Positions 15,716 through 15,964 of a stretch of 15,964 nt of DNA are shown here, piece after piece (the stretch's first letter is position 1; every line of letters starts with the position of its first letter). Under the pieces are notes generated by a model. That model worked only from the letters and a program-made list of their open reading frames with translations, made no database searches and was not told where the DNA came from. The stretch spans positions 11,891-27,854 of the forward strand of contig DQED01000016.1 of NCBI GenBank assembly GCA_003525525.1. Reading direction: 5' to 3'. Origin of the DNA: Desulfovibrio sp. (GTDB taxonomy: Bacteria > Desulfobacterota > Desulfovibrionia > Desulfovibrionales > Desulfovibrionaceae). A program made the position numbers and the translations under genes.

Positions 15716-15964
15716 TTAACCGCCGATGAGCTGCATGGCCATCTTCGGCAGGGAGTTGGCCTGGGAGAGCATGGCCACCGCGGACTGGGTGAGGATCTGC
15801 TTGCGCACGAACTGGGTCATTTCCGTGGCCACGTCCACGTCGGAGATCTGGGATTCCGCGGCCTGGAGGTTTTCGGCCTGGATCTGCAGGTTGGAGATGG
15901 TGTTCGAAAGGCGGTTCTGCAGGGCGCCCAGGTTGGCGCGGATCTTGTCCTTGGACACGATGGC
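15716..15964 (-). CDS. fliC: Flagellin, C-terminal part (5' end outside window)
   Basis: Flagellin is the filament subunit of the bacterial flagellum, exported through the flagellar type III apparatus. Only the last 82 residues lie in the window; the - strand frame stays open to base 15964, so a start near 15958 would be an artefact. Seen: the conserved C-terminal D0/D1 helices with RANLGALQNRLSNTISNLQ, AESQISDVDVATEM, and ILTQSAVAMLSQANSLP, ending in MAMQLIGG. Two stop codons (TAATAA) close the frame. The gene is convergent with the LysR-type gene and shares its terminator. The variable surface region and any paralogues lie outside. Confidence 0.97.
   Translation of the reverse strand, partial: AIVSKDKIRANLGALQNRLSNTISNLQIQAENLQAAESQISDVDVATEMTQFVRKQILTQSAVAMLSQANSLPKMAMQLIGG

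Overview
This window is almost entirely the str-end/S10/spc/alpha ribosomal protein supercluster of a GC-rich bacterium. It runs on the + strand from the last third of EF-Tu (tuf) to L17 (rplQ). A LysR-type regulator follows on the same strand, and the C-terminal part of a flagellin gene lies on the - strand at the right edge. There are 32 protein genes, two of them cut by the window edges. I see no tRNA, rRNA, CRISPR array, insertion sequence or phage remnant, and no gap over 195 bp.

Organism: several traits together suggest a sulfate-reducing deltaproteobacterium of the Desulfovibrio/Solidesulfovibrio type. These are GC-rich codon use, tuf directly before rpsJ, map directly after secY without adk, L24 with a C-terminal zinc ribbon, zinc-binding forms of S14, S4 and L36, and a flagellin gene. 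This is inference from family resemblance; no search was run.

Layout: 1-309 end of tuf. 314-5223 complete S10 block (rpsJ-rplC-rplD-rplW-rplB-rpsS-rplV-rpsC-rplP-rpmC-rpsQ). 5234-10554 spc block (rplN-rplX-rplE-rpsN-rpsH-rplF-rplR-rpsE-rpmD-rplO-secY). 10558-11325 map. 11384-14662 rpmJ and the alpha block (rpsM-rpsK-rpsD-rpoA-rplQ). A strong intrinsic terminator follows at 14674-14706. The lysR-type gene is at 14748-15641, then a bidirectional terminator, then convergent fliC at 15716-15964. Most spacers are 2-30 bp and four gene pairs overlap (rplD/rplW, rpsC/rplP, rpmD/rplO, rpoA/rplQ). This fits one long co-transcribed unit making ribosomal subunits, the SecY translocon, methionine aminopeptidase and the RNA polymerase alpha subunit.

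Non-coding signals: the most interesting is the 195-bp gap between rpsK and rpsD. It holds three successive hairpins and a possible long-range closing helix, so it may be a regulatory leader RNA for the S4-alpha-L17 segment. A weaker terminator-like hairpin lies between map and rpmJ, at the spc/alpha boundary. I found no convincing undescribed system; the coding content is conventional core machinery.
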